Origin: JBKHYG01 sp046565595
GTDB taxonomy: Bacteria; Actinomycetota; AC-67
DNA: 44,529 nucleotides
Direction of reading: 5' to 3'
Assembly: GCA_046565595.1 (NCBI GenBank)
Contig: JBKHYG010000059.1
Location: 1 to 44,529, forward strand
Positions 1 through 7,582 of the stretch are shown here, piece after piece. A program made the position numbers and the translations under genes. Within the stretch, counting starts at the first letter, position 1. The number at the start of each line of letters is the position of its first letter. A model generated the notes under the pieces. The model did no database searches. It had not been told where the DNA came from and was given only the letters and a program-made list of their open reading frames with translations.

Positions 1-1212
1 ATGATCGACGCCTTCCGTTGCGAACGCGATCTGATTGCGGAGATCTGCGAGACGGTTGTTGACCGGAGTCGCCGAGAGCATTAGCACACGGGTTCGTACG
101 CCCTCCTGGACGATGCGACGCATGAGACGGTCGTAGCGGGTCTCGATCCCGGCTCGGGGAGTCTTCTTGTTCCGGAAGTTGTGGGACTCGTCTATGACGA
201 CCAGGTCGTAGTTCCCCCAACTGACATGCTCGAGATCGATCTCGCCGCTCGAGCCTTTGTCGCGGCTGAGATCAGTGTGATTCAGGATGTCGTAGTTGAC
301 ACGGTCGTCCGCGAGGGGGTTGCGGCGGTCGTTGGCGCGATACAACTGCCAGTTATCCCGAAGACGCTTCGGCGCGAGTACGAGGACGCGATAGTTACGC
401 AGTTCGTGGTACTTGATGACGGAGAGCGCTTCGAAGGTTTTCCCGAGCCCGACACTGTCGGCGATGATGCAGCCGCCGAACCGGTTCAACTTGTCGATCG
501 CGCCGACCACGCCGTCCCGCTGGAACTTGTACAGCTTCTGCCAGACCTTGGTTTCTCGGATGCCGGTCGCGGACCGAACGACCTCCTCTTCGTCGAGTCC
601 TTCTCCCTGCCGACTGAAGATCGCGTCAAGCACCGCGGCATAGATCGAGGCGGGATCTCGGTCCTTGCCGATGATGTCGAGGGCGGAGAGCAGCGACTTC
701 TCGGCCTCATCTGATGGGGGAAGGTTGTCCCAGACCTGATCGAACCACACGGCCAGCGCGTCGACCTCATCGGGGGACTCAGCCAGACGTGTTAGCGCGA
801 GGCGATTCCCTGGCGCGAGACCGAGGCCCTCGCTGGTCAAGCCGACACCGCCGTCCAGCGCCTGCTTGGGCTGGTCGCCCCGGACCACCATCGCGCCTTG
901 AGGCACAACGGCTTCGGCGGCCCGGACGCTGGCCGTGTCCTCGATCCAGTCCCGGAATCGGTTAGCCAGCCACCGTGCTCGCAATTGGTTGCGAGCAGAG
1001 CGGTCGGCGACGGTGCCGAGAAGGTAGGTGTGGCTGATCCCGCCGGGAATGACAAGCCTGGCCTCGGCGAGTCGGTCCAGCGGCTTCAGGAGAGCGTCGA
1101 AGGCGAACAGAGACAGCGCGGGCGACAGCAGATCGAGACGGTCGCCCTTCTCGATCCCCTGGTCGAGGAGGTCCGCAACCCTCTCGCTCCCCCCGATACC
1201 GACGATCCTCAC
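1..1212 (-). CDS. SNF2/DEAD-like helicase, truncated by the window edge
   Basis: This is the N-terminal part (about 400 residues) of an SNF2-type superfamily 2 ATPase; the rest lies beyond base 1. Visible motifs in order are Walker A (ADSVGLGKTFEAL, about 450-430), a DESH Walker B box (VVIDESHNFRN, near 190) and motif III (LSATPVNNRLADLRNQ, near 60). The wording resembles the helicase-related proteins of restriction or defence loci that carry an N-terminal PLD-like domain, but I could not confirm a PLD motif in the N-terminal region. The reading frame is open from 1338 down. No ATG is present, and the GTG at 1212 is the most plausible start, without a good ribosome binding site. It carries one of only six ACGT words in the window (787), a hint of foreign origin. 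A chromatin-remodelling or DNA-repair helicase is the alternative. Confidence 0.8.
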   Translation of the reverse strand, partial: MRIVGIGGSERVADLLDQGIEKGDRLDLLSPALSLFAFDALLKPLDRLAEARLVIPGGISHTYLLGTVADRSARNQLRARWLANRFRDWIEDTASVRAAEAVVPQGAMVVRGDQPKQALDGGVGLTSEGLGLAPGNRLALTRLAESPDEVDALAVWFDQVWDNLPPSDEAEKSLLSALDIIGKDRDPASIYAAVLDAIFSRQGEGLDEEEVVRSATGIRETKVWQKLYKFQRDGVVGAIDKLNRFGGCIIADSVGLGKTFEALSVIKYHELRNYRVLVLAPKRLRDNWQLYRANDRRNPLADDRVNYDILNHTDLSRDKGSSGEIDLEHVSWGNYDLVVIDESHNFRNKKTPRAGIETRYDRLMRRIVQEGVRTRVLMLSATPVNNRLADLRNQIAFATEGVDH

Positions 1213-1338
1213 GACCGGAAGGCTACCGACAAGGTGGGACGCATTGCCGTCCGCGCTAAGGACACTCGTTCGCGGCGAACAGCGCCCTATCGACCTCGCG
1301 CAGTCGGTTCGCGTCTGGTGTTCGGCTGTCTCCCTCTT

Positions 1339-2247
1339 CTACGACACGATCGGCTCAGCCCCGGCGGTCTCGCCCCGCCGCTCCCCCGGAGGCCTCGCCC
1401 CCAACACCACCGCCCCCGCGATGATCACGGCCCCCAGCGCCAGTTGCCCGGTGATCGGCTGATCCAGCAGCACGGCGCCAAGGGTCGCGGCCACGACGGG
1501 CATCGCGGTGATCCCGTAGACGGCCGCCGAGGCGGTCCACTCGTGCACCACATACAGGAACAGCCAGAACAGTCCGATCGAGCCGATGGTGCACAGCCAC
1601 GCGAGCGCCAGCCAGGTCGCACGCTCATCGGGAAGGCTCCAGGTCTCTCCCGCGACCAGCGACGCCACCAACAGGAACACGCTGCCGACCCCCATGCCGT
1701 AAGCGTTCATCTGGATCGGATGCACCTTCGGAATCGCCTTCGCGATCACGGTCGCACCGCCAGAGGAACTCGCGCCCGCAAGTGCGGCGAGCACCCCGCC
1801 GACAGGAAGCGCTCCTCCCAGTTTGCCGGCCGATAAGACCGCGATACCAGCGACGGCCAGCGCTCCGGCTGCGAGTCCTCGAGGAGTGATTTTCTCTTGC
1901 CCAGCTGCCGCGGCGATCATCAGCGTCAGTAGCGGCACGCAGGCGAGGACGGTCGCGACCGTGCCCGCTCCCAGATCCAGCAGCGCCACATACAGGAAGG
2001 CGTAAGCGGACCCGAACCCGATCAAGCCGTAGAAGCTGGCGACCTTCTTCTGTCGAGCGTCGAGGCGCGGAAGCTTCTTGATGCGAGCGAGCAGGAAGAA
2101 CAGCATGCTCGCCACCGTGAAGCGCAGCATCGCTCCGAAGAACGGCTCGAGTTCGCGGTTCGAGAAGGTGACCGCGACATAGTTCGAGCCGCCGAAACAG
2201 ACCGCGCCCAGGAACGCGATCCGGGCAGCAACATCGGAGTTAGCCAC
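1339..2247 (-). CDS. EamA/DMT-superfamily transporter
   Basis: This is an integral membrane protein of about 302 residues of the drug/metabolite transporter (EamA, RhaT-like) family. About ten hydrophobic segments form the usual two five-helix repeats, with glycine- and alanine-rich stretches such as LGAGTVATVLACVPLLTLM and the C-terminal pseudo-repeat ending AVIIAGAVVLGARPPG. EamA proteins export or import small metabolites such as amino acids; the substrate cannot be predicted. The GTG at 2247 (VANSDVAARIAFLG) puts the first helix near the N-terminus as usual. An ATG at 2307 would add 20 residues without homologous character. It is divergent from the DUF1295 gene, sharing a region of about 100 bp. 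Its stop lies just upstream of the helicase frame. Confidence 0.85.
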   Translation of the reverse strand: MANSDVAARIAFLGAVCFGGSNYVAVTFSNRELEPFFGAMLRFTVASMLFFLLARIKKLPRLDARQKKVASFYGLIGFGSAYAFLYVALLDLGAGTVATVLACVPLLTLMIAAAAGQEKITPRGLAAGALAVAGIAVLSAGKLGGALPVGGVLAALAGASSSGGATVIAKAIPKVHPIQMNAYGMGVGSVFLLVASLVAGETWSLPDERATWLALAWLCTIGSIGLFWLFLYVVHEWTASAAVYGITAMPVVAATLGAVLLDQPITGQLALGAVIIAGAVVLGARPPGERRGETAGAEPIVS

Positions 2248-2348
2248 AGGCCCTGAACCTACGCCCGGGAGGGGTCGAACCCGGTCGACTTGGATGCCCG
2301 CGACCATCTCCGGCCAGGTTCGGCCGGCTAGTCGTAACCTGGGAACCC

Positions 2349-3128
2349 ATGACCGCCGAAGTTCTCGCCAGGTCCGCCGCCGCGATCGCGGCGGTCATGT
2401 TTGCGACCTGGCTGGTCTCGATCGCCTGGAAGGATGTCTCGATCGTCGATCCGGTCTGGGGTCTCGGCTTCGTCGTCGCCACCTGGACCGCCTACATCGT
2501 CGGCCCCGCGCCGGTCGAGCGAGCCCTCCCCATCGCGATCATGGTCACCCTGTGGGGTCTGCGCCTGTTCGGCTACCTCGCCTGGCGAAAACGCGGCGAA
2601 CCAGAAGACTTCCGCTACCAACAGATGCGCGCCAAACGCAGCAACTTCCCCATCTCGAGCCTCTGGATCGTCTTCGGCCTGCAAGGGGTGCTGATGTGGA
2701 TCGTGTCGCTACCGGTCCAACTCGCCCTCGCCTCACCCGAGACCGACCGCTTCTATCCGGTCGTCATCCTCGGGGTTGCGCTGTTCGCCGTCGGGCTGTT
2801 CTTCGAGACCGTCGGCGACCTGCAGCTCGCCCGCTTCAAAGCCGATCCGAGCAACGAGGGCCAGGTCATGGACCGCGGCCTGTGGCGATACACCCGCCAT
2901 CCCAACTACTTCGGCGACTTCTGCGTCTGGTGGGGCCTGTTCCTGGTCAGCGCCGAGGTCAACGAAGCCTGGCCCGGCATCATCGGGCCCGTGGTCATGA
3001 GCTTCCTGCTGCTCAAAGTCTCCGGCGTCGCCATGCTCGACAAGGCCATGAAGGACCGCAAGCCCAAGTACGCCGACTACATCGCGCGCACCAACGCCTT
3101 CTTCCCGGGGCGGCCGAGAAACCCCTAG
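2349..3128 (+). CDS. DUF1295 membrane protein (steroid 5-alpha-reductase C-terminal-like)
   Basis: This 259-residue protein has about six to seven membrane segments and the DUF1295 signature near its C-terminus: RYTRHPNYFGDFCVWWGLFL, followed by a hydrophobic helix and a KYADYIARTNAFFP tail. DUF1295 belongs with the isoprenylcysteine methyltransferase / steroid 5-alpha-reductase C-terminal-like membrane fold. The histidine/asparagine of HPNYFG is the probable cofactor-binding element by analogy. The substrate is unknown, with lipid or sterol-like saturation or methylation as family-based guesses. No clear ribosome binding site precedes the ATG at 2349. It is divergent from the EamA gene, and the Fic gene follows after about 75 bp on the same strand with its own operator-like site. 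Confidence 0.85.
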   Translation: MTAEVLARSAAAIAAVMFATWLVSIAWKDVSIVDPVWGLGFVVATWTAYIVGPAPVERALPIAIMVTLWGLRLFGYLAWRKRGEPEDFRYQQMRAKRSNFPISSLWIVFGLQGVLMWIVSLPVQLALASPETDRFYPVVILGVALFAVGLFFETVGDLQLARFKADPSNEGQVMDRGLWRYTRHPNYFGDFCVWWGLFLVSAEVNEAWPGIIGPVVMSFLLLKVSGVAMLDKAMKDRKPKYADYIARTNAFFPGRPRNP

Positions 3129-3145
3129 TCGCGATAGCAGCCTCC

Positions 3146-3192
3146 GTTTAACAAGGCTTCATCCCTTGCGCTTGTTAAACACAGCGTTTAAT
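3146..3192 (+). promoter_or_regulatory. Operator-like repeats upstream of fic
   Basis: A perfect 10-bp inverted repeat GTTTAACAAG (3146-3155) / CTTGTTAAAC (3171-3180) is separated by 15 nt. A third half-site, GTTTAAT, lies at 3186-3192, overlapping a TATAAG-like -10 element. The AT-rich repeats stand out in high-GC surroundings. They are placed to bind a repressor, plausibly the winged-helix C-terminus of the Fic protein itself (inference). Confidence 0.65.
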
Positions 3193-3203
3193 ATAAGCCG
3201 CCC

Positions 3204-4385
3204 ATGGGCGAAGTATTCAACGCGGGAGAAACAAGCCGGCTGGGACGGATGGTCCGACAACCCAGTGGATTCAAGGCGTTCGTTCCGGACCCCTTCCCCC
3301 CTGATCCTCCCGTCCAGGTCCAAGGCGATCTCCAGCGCCTGCTTTCCGACGCCGACAGGGCCCTAGGGATCCTGGCTGGTTCGGTGCGCACCCTCCCAAA
3401 CCCGGATCTCTTCGTCGCGATGTTCGTCCGCAAGGAAGCCGTGCTCTCGAGCCGCATCGAAGGCACCAGGAGCACCCTGCATGATCTGCTGGGGGCACAG
3501 GCCGAAGTCCCCGGTCAGAACCGCCCGCGGGATACCGACGAGGTGTTCGCGTACATCGACGCCATGGCCCACGGACTGGAACGCTTGTCAGAACTGCCGG
3601 TCTCTGTGCGGCTCATCCGTGAGATCCATCAGGTCCTCATGGAAGGCGGCGGACCGCGGGTGACGCCGGGTGAGCCCCGGCAGACGCAGAACTGGATCGG
3701 ACCCCCCGGCGCTACGCTCTCCGAGGCGACCTTCGTGCCTCCGCCACCCGACATGGTCCCGGGCTGCCTAGCGGAACTAGAGCGATTCATCCACGCGGAC
3801 GATGGCCTCCCATTGTTGATCAAGGTCGGGATGGCTCACGCGCAGTTCGAGACCATCCACCCTTTCCTGGATGGCAATGGGCGTGTCGGGCGACTGCTCA
3901 TCACCTTCCTCCTGTGCGAGCGTGACATCCTGCCGAAGCCCGTGCTGTATCTATCTAGTTTCTTCGAGGCGAACCGCGACGACTACTACCGGCTCCTGCA
4001 GGGAACACATGCCCGCGGCGAGATCGAGGAGTGGCTCGCCTTCTTCCTGCGTGGCGTCGCGCAGACAAGCATCGCCGCCTCCGAAACCGCCGGCCGGATC
4101 TTGCGGCTACGAGAAGAGCACCGGCAGATGATCACTTCCGAGTTCGGTCGCGCTGCTGGCAGCGGCCTTCGTGTGCTGGAGCACCTCTTCGAGCAGCCGA
4201 TCGTTAGCGTGGCAGAGATCACCGAGTTGCTCGGAACGACATTCCCGAGCGCGAACCAGATCGTCGCCCGTCTGACGGATGCGGGGATACTGCGTGAGAT
4301 CACCGGCCAAGCTCGCAACCGCCGATTCCTGTACGAACCGTATGTTGCCCTCTTCGCCGAGGACCGCGAGGTTGCGGCAATCTAA
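3204..4385 (+). CDS. Fic family protein, class II, with C-terminal winged helix
   Basis: This is a Fic-domain enzyme of 393 residues. The family transfers AMP or another nucleotide-derived group to hydroxyl side chains of target proteins. The catalytic motif HPFLDGNGR is complete at residues 219-227, with His219 as the expected base. An N-terminal inhibitory helix of class II type, SSRIEG (S/T-x3-E-G/N) at residues 82-87, should keep the enzyme autoinhibited through Glu86. A Fic_N-like region precedes the core, and residues about 305-385 look like a winged helix-turn-helix (ITELLGTTFPSANQIVARLTDAGIL). That domain could bind the inverted repeat upstream. The start is uncertain: ATG 3204 has no ribosome binding site and may be leaderless, while ATG 3249 is preceded by GGGACGG and begins nearer the conserved FVPDPFPP. 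It contains no ACGT, so it looks native or long resident. Confidence 0.93.
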   Translation: MGEVFNAGETSRLGRMVRQPSGFKAFVPDPFPPDPPVQVQGDLQRLLSDADRALGILAGSVRTLPNPDLFVAMFVRKEAVLSSRIEGTRSTLHDLLGAQAEVPGQNRPRDTDEVFAYIDAMAHGLERLSELPVSVRLIREIHQVLMEGGGPRVTPGEPRQTQNWIGPPGATLSEATFVPPPPDMVPGCLAELERFIHADDGLPLLIKVGMAHAQFETIHPFLDGNGRVGRLLITFLLCERDILPKPVLYLSSFFEANRDDYYRLLQGTHARGEIEEWLAFFLRGVAQTSIAASETAGRILRLREEHRQMITSEFGRAAGSGLRVLEHLFEQPIVSVAEITELLGTTFPSANQIVARLTDAGILREITGQARNRRFLYEPYVALFAEDREVAAI

Positions 4386-4433
4386 CTGTTCCGCTGACAG
4401 AAACTATCTATCACGGCCGTGTAGGTGGAGTTC

Positions 4434-4808
4434 CTACCCCTGGCTGAACCCGCCCCCGTTGGCGATGAACTCGATGCGGTTCCCGAAGGGATCGTGCGCG
4501 TAGATGCGCTCGACCCCGTCTAGCGACTCGTCTTCGACAACCTCGACGCCTGCCTCGGTCAGCGCCTTTCGAATGGCGGGCAGGTCGACCAACAACGCGG
4601 GATGCCCCTTCTTCGCTGGCACGAAGGCGTCGTCAACGCCGAGATGCACATGCGCCGCCCCCGCCACGAACCAGACGCCACCACGAGAAGCCAGAGGCTC
4701 AGGCTTTGGTATCTCGGTCATCCCGAGGACGCCTACATAGAACTCGCGCGCCTCGTCCTCGCCGCCTCGCGGCATCGCAAGCTGCACATGATCCAGACCG
4801 AAGATCAC
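4434..4808 (-). CDS. VOC superfamily (glyoxalase/bleomycin-resistance-like) protein
   Basis: This 124-residue single-domain vicinal-oxygen-chelate protein has the family hallmarks. They are an N-terminal LDHVQL strand with a metal-ligand histidine, AREFYVGVLGM, a central HVHLGV, and a C-terminal IYAHDPFGNRIEFIAN with the conserved glutamate. VOC proteins include glyoxalase I, ring-cleaving dioxygenases and antibiotic-binding proteins; this one cannot be assigned a substrate. The start is GTG 4808, preceded by GAGGAAGAG. It overlaps the TGA of the upstream pth-AHSA1 gene in a GTGA (4808-4805), so the two are translationally coupled. Small VOC proteins often travel with AHSA1/SRPBCC proteins, which fits the neighbouring fusion partner. 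Confidence 0.88.
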   Translation of the reverse strand: MIFGLDHVQLAMPRGGEDEAREFYVGVLGMTEIPKPEPLASRGGVWFVAGAAHVHLGVDDAFVPAKKGHPALLVDLPAIRKALTEAGVEVVEDESLDGVERIYAHDPFGNRIEFIANGGGFSQG

Positions 4809-5887
4809 GACTCTTCCTCTGCCGACGCCGCGCGCACCTGCCCACTCTCCCAGTCCATGACCCCGCCAGCGCACACGGCTTCGAGCCGACCCAACACGAC
4901 GGGCCAGGCCTCTTGGAAGTACTCGAAACACCGGTCCCAATCGGGGCCGACGCCCCAGCCGGTGTGCGTCAGCGTCACGAGCGTCGTCGAGGGCCCCTTG
5001 CGTTTCAACAGCACGCTCACGCGCGTCTGTTCTCCGGCCTCGCGCAACGCCGGAACCGACGGCGGCGCGTTCCAGGTGAACGCAAGCCGAGTCGGGGGCG
5101 AGAGCGTGATGATCGTGCAGCCCTCCGAACCCCGTGAACCGACAGGAGCAGACGGCGAGAAGTAGATCTCGTACGGCTCGCCGGGCGCCGAACCCACCGA
5201 GCAGGCGGGCGCGAAGAACGAGGTGATCCCAGAAGGCGTCGTCCACAGCGAGAAGACCGTCTCGATCGAACACGGCACGGACGCGTGGAACTTCAACCGT
5301 CGCGACTTCGGCGGCGGCTGCTTGCGCTCAGCCTCGAGTTCCTCGAACCCCTCGGCAACAACCCGCAGCACTGCATCCGCCGCTTCTTCGATGATCGTGC
5401 CGAGCGACGGGACCTCTGACGCAGAGAACGGCGAGAGCACGAAATCTGCCGTCGGTTGCCGGCCCGGCGGCCGACCAACACCGATCCGGACGCGCAGGTA
5501 ATCCTTGGTCCCCAGATGCTTGGTCAGCGAGCGCAGCCCGTTGTGGCCGCCCTCTCCCCCGCCGCGCTTGACGCGCACCTCTCCGAACGCCAGATCCACA
5601 TCGTCGTGCACGGCGATCACATCGCGCGCATCAACGCGGTGGTAACGCGCGAGCGACTGGACGGCTTCGCCGGACAGGTTCATGTAGGTCAACGGCTTCG
5701 CCAACACGACGCGCGAAGAGGCATGGCGCGCTTCAGCGACCAACGCACGCTCGCCTCGAGGATGCGAGAACCCGACCTCGAGCCGCCCCGCCAGCGCGTC
5801 GGCAACGAAGAAGCCGATGTTGTGCCGGGTCCGCTCATATTCGGGACCCGGATTGCCGAGCCCGACGACCAAGACCGCGTCGGGCAT
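4805..5887 (-). CDS. pth: Peptidyl-tRNA hydrolase fused to an AHSA1/SRPBCC domain
   Basis: Residues 1 to about 190 are a complete bacterial Pth, which releases peptides from peptidyl-tRNA to recycle stalled tRNA. Visible catalytic and binding residues are Asn12 (GLGNPG), His22 (RTRHNIGF), Asp95 (HDD) and Asn116 (GGHNGLRS). After a basic, proline-rich linker (RKQPPPKSRR), residues about 198-345 form an AHSA1-type START/SRPBCC fold: HASVPCSIETVFSLWT at the front, the central TRLAFTWNAP, and VTLTHTGWGVGPDWDRCFEYFQEAWP near the end. Typical Pth is about 190 residues, so at 360 residues this is a real in-frame fusion, not a read-through of a missing stop in poor sequence. It starts 3 nt after the L25 stop. 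What the second domain does for Pth is unknown. Confidence 0.9.
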   Translation of the reverse strand: MPDAVLVVGLGNPGPEYERTRHNIGFFVADALAGRLEVGFSHPRGERALVAEARHASSRVVLAKPLTYMNLSGEAVQSLARYHRVDARDVIAVHDDVDLAFGEVRVKRGGGEGGHNGLRSLTKHLGTKDYLRVRIGVGRPPGRQPTADFVLSPFSASEVPSLGTIIEEAADAVLRVVAEGFEELEAERKQPPPKSRRLKFHASVPCSIETVFSLWTTPSGITSFFAPACSVGSAPGEPYEIYFSPSAPVGSRGSEGCTIITLSPPTRLAFTWNAPPSVPALREAGEQTRVSVLLKRKGPSTTLVTLTHTGWGVGPDWDRCFEYFQEAWPVVLGRLEAVCAGGVMDWESGQVRAASAEEES

Positions 5888-5890
5888 GAG

Positions 5891-6553
5891 CTACTCGGAA
5901 GCAGCCTCGGCGGACTTCTCCTCGCCCTCGGCGGCCTCTGCACCTTCGGCGGGCTCTTCGCCTTCGACGGTCGGCTCGGCGGTCTCCAGCTCGGCTTCGG
6001 TGACCAGCTTCGGCATGGTGCAGGTCGCGACGACCTCGTTCTCGTCGTGCAGGATCACCACGCCGTCGGGGACGACGATGTCAGACACGCGCAGCGAGTC
6101 ATCCAGTTCGAGACCAGAGATGTCGACCGACAGGTACTCGGGAACCTCGACGGCCTTGCATTCGATGTGCGCCGAATTCATGACATGCTCGACGACGCCG
6201 CCTTCCTTAGCGCCGGGAGCGTTGCCCTCGAAATGGATCGACACATCGACGGTCACGCGCTGATCCCTCGAGACCTCCATGAAGTCGACATGCAGGATCT
6301 CGTTGCGGATCGGATGCGGCTGAACCTCGCGCGGCAACGCCAGGTACTTGTTGGTGCCGACCTCGAGGCCGACCAACACATTCGCGTGTCCGTGCAGCAC
6401 CTTGTACGCCTCGCGGGCGTTCAGGGTCAGCGAGACGGTCTCGCGGTCCCGGCCGTACAGCGTCGCCGGGATCTTCCCGTCGGCACGCAGCTTGCGTGCA
6501 ACGCCCTTCCCAGAGTTCAGACGCTCTTCGGCTTTCAGTGCGACCTCGTTCAA
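5891..6553 (-). CDS. rplY: 50S ribosomal protein L25 / general stress protein Ctc
   Basis: This is the long (TL5/Ctc-type) form of L25, which binds 5S rRNA in the large subunit. The 220 residues comprise an N-terminal L25 beta-barrel (GVARKLRADGKIPATLYGR, conserved VDFMEVSRDQRVTVDV), a C-terminal TL5 domain, and an acidic low-complexity tail (EGEEPAEGAEAAEGEE). The start is TTG at 6553, supported by a strong AGGAGG at 6560-6565 six nucleotides upstream; no ATG gives a sensible N-terminus. It sits between prs and pth, as in Bacillus and Mycobacterium. A strong stem-loop separates it from prs. Confidence 0.95.
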   Translation of the reverse strand: MNEVALKAEERLNSGKGVARKLRADGKIPATLYGRDRETVSLTLNAREAYKVLHGHANVLVGLEVGTNKYLALPREVQPHPIRNEILHVDFMEVSRDQRVTVDVSIHFEGNAPGAKEGGVVEHVMNSAHIECKAVEVPEYLSVDISGLELDDSLRVSDIVVPDGVVILHDENEVVATCTMPKLVTEAELETAEPTVEGEEPAEGAEAAEGEEKSAEAASE

Positions 6554-6559
6554 GATGTT

Positions 6560-6565
6560 CCTCCT
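6560..6565 (-). promoter_or_regulatory. Ribosome binding site that fixes the TTG start of rplY
   Basis: The minus strand reads AGGAGG here with a 6-nt spacer to TTG at 6553. It is one of the best Shine-Dalgarno matches in the window and decides the unusual start codon. Confidence 0.85.
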
Positions 6566-6572
6566 GGTTACC

Positions 6573-6598
6573 AGACGCTCAGCGGGTGCTGAGCGTCT
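6573..6598 (-). terminator. Stem-loop between prs and rplY
   Basis: A perfect 11-bp stem (AGACGCTCAGC / GCTGAGCGTCT) with a 4-nt loop begins directly after the prs stop codon (6599-6601). No U-tract follows on either strand. It is therefore either a weak terminator or a processing or stability element that separates expression of prs from the ribosomal protein gene. Confidence 0.6.
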
Positions 6599-7573
6599 CT
6601 AGTTCTCTCCGTCGAAGATCTCGCTGACGCTCTGCTCGGTGAACACCGCACGGATGGTGTCCGCGACGACCGGCGCGATGGACAGCACGGTCATGTTCGG
6701 CAGCAGTTTCTCAGACGGGATCGGGAGCGTATTGGTGACGATCGTCTCGACGATCACCGAGTTCTTGATCCGATCGATCGCGGGATCAGAAAGGATCGGG
6801 TGCGTCGCGGCGGCATAGACCTCGGATGCTCCGAACTCGGCCAATACCTTCGCCGCGCCGGTCAATGTTCCTGCCGTGTCGATCATGTCATCGACCAGGA
6901 TGCAGCGGCGGCCCTCGACATCACCGATCACTTCCAGCGCGGTCTCTGCCTGGTTTCGCACATCGGTGCGGCGACGCTTGTGCAGGATCGCAAGGCCAGC
7001 TCCGAGGCGCGAGGAGAACTTCTCGGCCACGCGGATCCGGCCAGCGTCGGGTGTGACTATCACGCAGTCGCTGCCGAAGCGTTGCTGGATGTGGTTGGCC
7101 AGCAGAGGCAGCGCGGTCAGGTGATCGAACGGCTTGTTGAAGAAGCCTTGGATCTGATCGGCGTGCAGATCGACCGACAGGACACGGTCCGCGCCGGCGG
7201 CTGTCAGCATGTCGGCGATCAGACGCGCGGTGATCGGCTCGCGTCCGCGGCTCTTCCGATCCTGGCGCGCGTATCCGTAGAAGGGCACGACGGCTGTGAT
7301 GCGCTTCGCGGAGGCTCGCCGGCATGCGTCGATCATGATCAACTGTTCGAGGATGTTGTCGTTGATCGGTGTCGCATGCGTCTGGAAGACGAACACATCG
7401 GCGCCGCGCAGGTTCTCGGACGCGCGCACATAGATCTCGCCGTTGGCGAAATCCGCGATCTCGACCTCGGCTAGCCCGGTACCCAAGAGGTCAGCGATCT
7501 CGCCGGCCAGTTCCGGGTTGGAACGGCCAGCCATGAACAGCATCCTCTTCTTGGTTTGGACCTCTACGCTCAT
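6599..7573 (-). CDS. prs: Ribose-phosphate pyrophosphokinase (PRPP synthase)
   Basis: This enzyme makes 5-phosphoribosyl-1-pyrophosphate from ribose 5-phosphate and ATP, feeding purine, pyrimidine, histidine, tryptophan and NAD synthesis. It is 324 residues, the usual length of class I enzymes. Visible motifs are the cation/ATP-binding VLSVDLHADQIQGFF, the flexible loop region around AGLAILHKRR, and the PRPP-binding signature RCILVDDMIDTAGTL. It starts at ATG 7573, nine nucleotides after the glmU stop, so the two are surely co-transcribed. glmU-prs order is conserved in actinobacteria and Bacillus. Confidence 0.97.
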   Translation of the reverse strand: MSVEVQTKKRMLFMAGRSNPELAGEIADLLGTGLAEVEIADFANGEIYVRASENLRGADVFVFQTHATPINDNILEQLIMIDACRRASAKRITAVVPFYGYARQDRKSRGREPITARLIADMLTAAGADRVLSVDLHADQIQGFFNKPFDHLTALPLLANHIQQRFGSDCVIVTPDAGRIRVAEKFSSRLGAGLAILHKRRRTDVRNQAETALEVIGDVEGRRCILVDDMIDTAGTLTGAAKVLAEFGASEVYAAATHPILSDPAIDRIKNSVIVETIVTNTLPIPSEKLLPNMTVLSIAPVVADTIRAVFTEQSVSEIFDGEN

Positions 7574-7582
7574 CCTGTCTCG

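Noticed and set aside
4809..5273. Longer form of the VOC gene starting at 5273
   Set aside because: The extension is the shadow of the AHSA1 domain in another frame; GTG 4808 has a ribosome binding site and the right domain boundary.
5456..6592. 378-residue plus-strand ORF antisense to pth and rplY
   Set aside because: It is a high-GC mirror frame of two well-supported genes, has no recognisable domain and biased composition (His/Asp/Arg-rich).
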